Below are positions 63,008 to 64,000 of a stretch of DNA of 64,000 nucleotides, piece after piece; the stretch's first letter is position 1; each line of letters begins with the position of its first letter. The stretch lies in the NCBI RefSeq assembly GCF_000282495.1, contig NZ_AKJE01000050.1, positions 1 to 64,000 on the forward strand, read 5' to 3'. Position numbers and translations under genes: made by a program. The stretch is from Pseudomonas sp. GM79. GTDB lineage: Bacteria > Pseudomonadota > Gammaproteobacteria > Pseudomonadales > Pseudomonadaceae. The notes beneath the pieces were generated by a model. It had not been told where the DNA came from. It made no database searches and saw only the letters and a list, made by a program, of their open reading frames with translations.

Positions 63008-63912
63008 AGCGCCTGCCTATAGTGGCCGGTGCGCTGGCCCTGCTGATGCTGACGGGGTGTGCGCAAAAACCGGCTCCCGAGGCCGGTTTCAAGGACCAGA
63101 GTGCCTTGCCTTACGTCCAGGCCCACGGCCTTAAGGTCGATGTGCAGTTGCCGCCATCCTTTGTGGGGGCCAGCACCGTGATCGACTCCCAGGCGGCTTT
63201 GAAGGCTGCATCGTCGAGTCATAATCTGGTGGCGAGTTCGGGCAACACTGCCGGGCTTGCCGGCTTGTTGGTCGCCAGCCTGATCAACACCCAAATGGGC
63301 AGCGGCAGCTTGCAGCGCGATGCGGAAAAAACCGCGCTCAAGGAAGCGCGACCGATGGCCGACTTGCTTGCAGGCGTTCCGTTGCAGGAGCGTCTGCAAA
63401 AGCGCTATCAACAGGCTTCGCAAGTGGCCGGGTTCAAGCAGGGAGAAGGGCAGGTCACCGCGCGCTTGGTGATAGAGCCCAAACTGATGCTTACCCCCGA
63501 TCGCGGCAGTTTCGTGCTGGTCAACCAGGTGCAAGTCCAGGACATTGCCGGTTCGGCGCTGTATCGCATGCGGATCGAAGTGGTCAGCCAGCCGATTCGG
63601 CGCTGTGGCAAGCAGTGCATCGACGACGGCAGTCTCGATTTGGCGAAGGTCACGGCCGTGCTCGACGAGTGTATCGACGAATCGATGCGCGTTTTGTCCA
63701 CCGACCTGATGCAGCCGGCACCGCCAGCGGCAGCCCAGGAAACCTTGCGTTATGTGCTTGATGGCCAGCGAGTGGTCGAGCGTGGTTATCAACTGGCCAA
63801 CAACGGTAACTACTGGCGTTATCGCAACCTCTACGGGTCGGTGAAGTCAGTGCCGGTGCCGTTTGAAGATGCATTGACGCAAGCGCAGTTGCAGAAGGTT
63901 TACGGGCAGTAA
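63004..63912 (+). CDS. Putative lipoprotein, unknown family
   Basis: This 302-residue protein has the lipobox LTGC near residue 19 (LLMLTGCAQKPAP). A glycine/alanine-rich hydrophobic stretch follows (GNTAGLAGLLVASLINTQMG), and a CGKQC cysteine pair lies near 201-205. The C-terminal part has a YxRYRNLYGS element. It is translated from the four-base overlap with the preceding lipoprotein gene. No function can be assigned. Confidence 0.83.
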   Translation: MKRLPIVAGALALLMLTGCAQKPAPEAGFKDQSALPYVQAHGLKVDVQLPPSFVGASTVIDSQAALKAASSSHNLVASSGNTAGLAGLLVASLINTQMGSGSLQRDAEKTALKEARPMADLLAGVPLQERLQKRYQQASQVAGFKQGEGQVTARLVIEPKLMLTPDRGSFVLVNQVQVQDIAGSALYRMRIEVVSQPIRRCGKQCIDDGSLDLAKVTAVLDECIDESMRVLSTDLMQPAPPAAAQETLRYVLDGQRVVERGYQLANNGNYWRYRNLYGSVKSVPVPFEDALTQAQLQKVYGQ

Positions 63913-63940
63913 CCAAGAAACTTGCCCGTACCCCGTACCC

Positions 63941-63974
63941 GTAGGAGCTGCCGAAGGCTGCGATCTTTTGATCT
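63941..63974 (+). repeat. Single copy of the TAGGAGCTG...GATCTTTTGATC repeat
   Basis: This sequence shares its outer parts with the 42-base inverted repeat at 32591. Its partner arm, if present, lies beyond the window. Confidence 0.75.
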
Positions 63975-64000
63975 TGATTTTTTCTAGACCGCTGCAGGTC

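Overview
The window is a stretch of a Pseudomonas chromosome, most likely from the P. fluorescens group. The evidence is the high G+C coding style, a periplasmic PQQ glucose dehydrogenase beside an OprB porin, the family of short inverted repeats built on GTGGGAGCGGGCTTGCTCGCGAA, the DauA-like, MocR and DUF6124 families, and giant DUF6543 (dermonecrotic-toxin-like) proteins. I see no rRNA, tRNA, CRISPR array, insertion sequence or prophage. Forty-two protein genes and one gene remnant are supported.

Layout. 200-4203: glucose oxidation and uptake (gcd, oprB). 4449-11633: a five-gene minus-strand operon (BenE-type transporter, DauA-like D-amino acid dehydrogenase, RidA, threonine-synthase-like lyase, serine hydroxymethyltransferase) with a divergent MocR regulator. 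It looks like a dedicated amino acid catabolic route with an unknown substrate. 11795-14191: a VF530 DNA-binding protein, a Pr6Pr membrane protein, and a siderophore reductase with a His-rich PadR repressor (the YqjH/YqjI pairing). 14707-21806: a CS1/Cbl-type (alternate chaperone-usher) fimbrial operon with duplicated pilin and tip-adhesin genes. 22029-27140: a 1703-residue LRR protein with a NEL-type ubiquitin ligase domain. 27287-38341: a bifunctional penicillin-binding protein, a ProY-like permease, an OpgC-type acyltransferase, a three-gene glycosylation cassette and a small monooxygenase.

38748-48750 is the most unusual part. Five tightly packed minus-strand genes encode a receiver-kinase, a membrane kinase, a diheme cytochrome c peroxidase and two receiver-GGDEF-EAL proteins. 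A receiver protein with a degenerate HD-GYP domain lies divergently. Three proteins share the same enlarged receiver domain, and the two GGDEF-EAL proteins have lost complementary catalytic motifs, so one should make and the other destroy c-di-GMP. This suggests a redox- or peroxide-linked c-di-GMP circuit.

48958-54039: Nudix hydrolase, LysE exporter, GNAT acetyltransferase and the divergent metR/metE pair with a visible MetR box. 54238-59811: a second giant DUF6543 protein. 60064-63912: an alpha/beta hydrolase, a DUF6124 gene behind a long structured leader, a 19-codon remnant of a DsbA-type oxidoreductase gene, and two overlapping lipoprotein genes of unknown role. Start sites were reassigned where a Shine-Dalgarno sequence, signal peptide or gene overlap argued for it. 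Family names come from recognising the sequences; no search was run.
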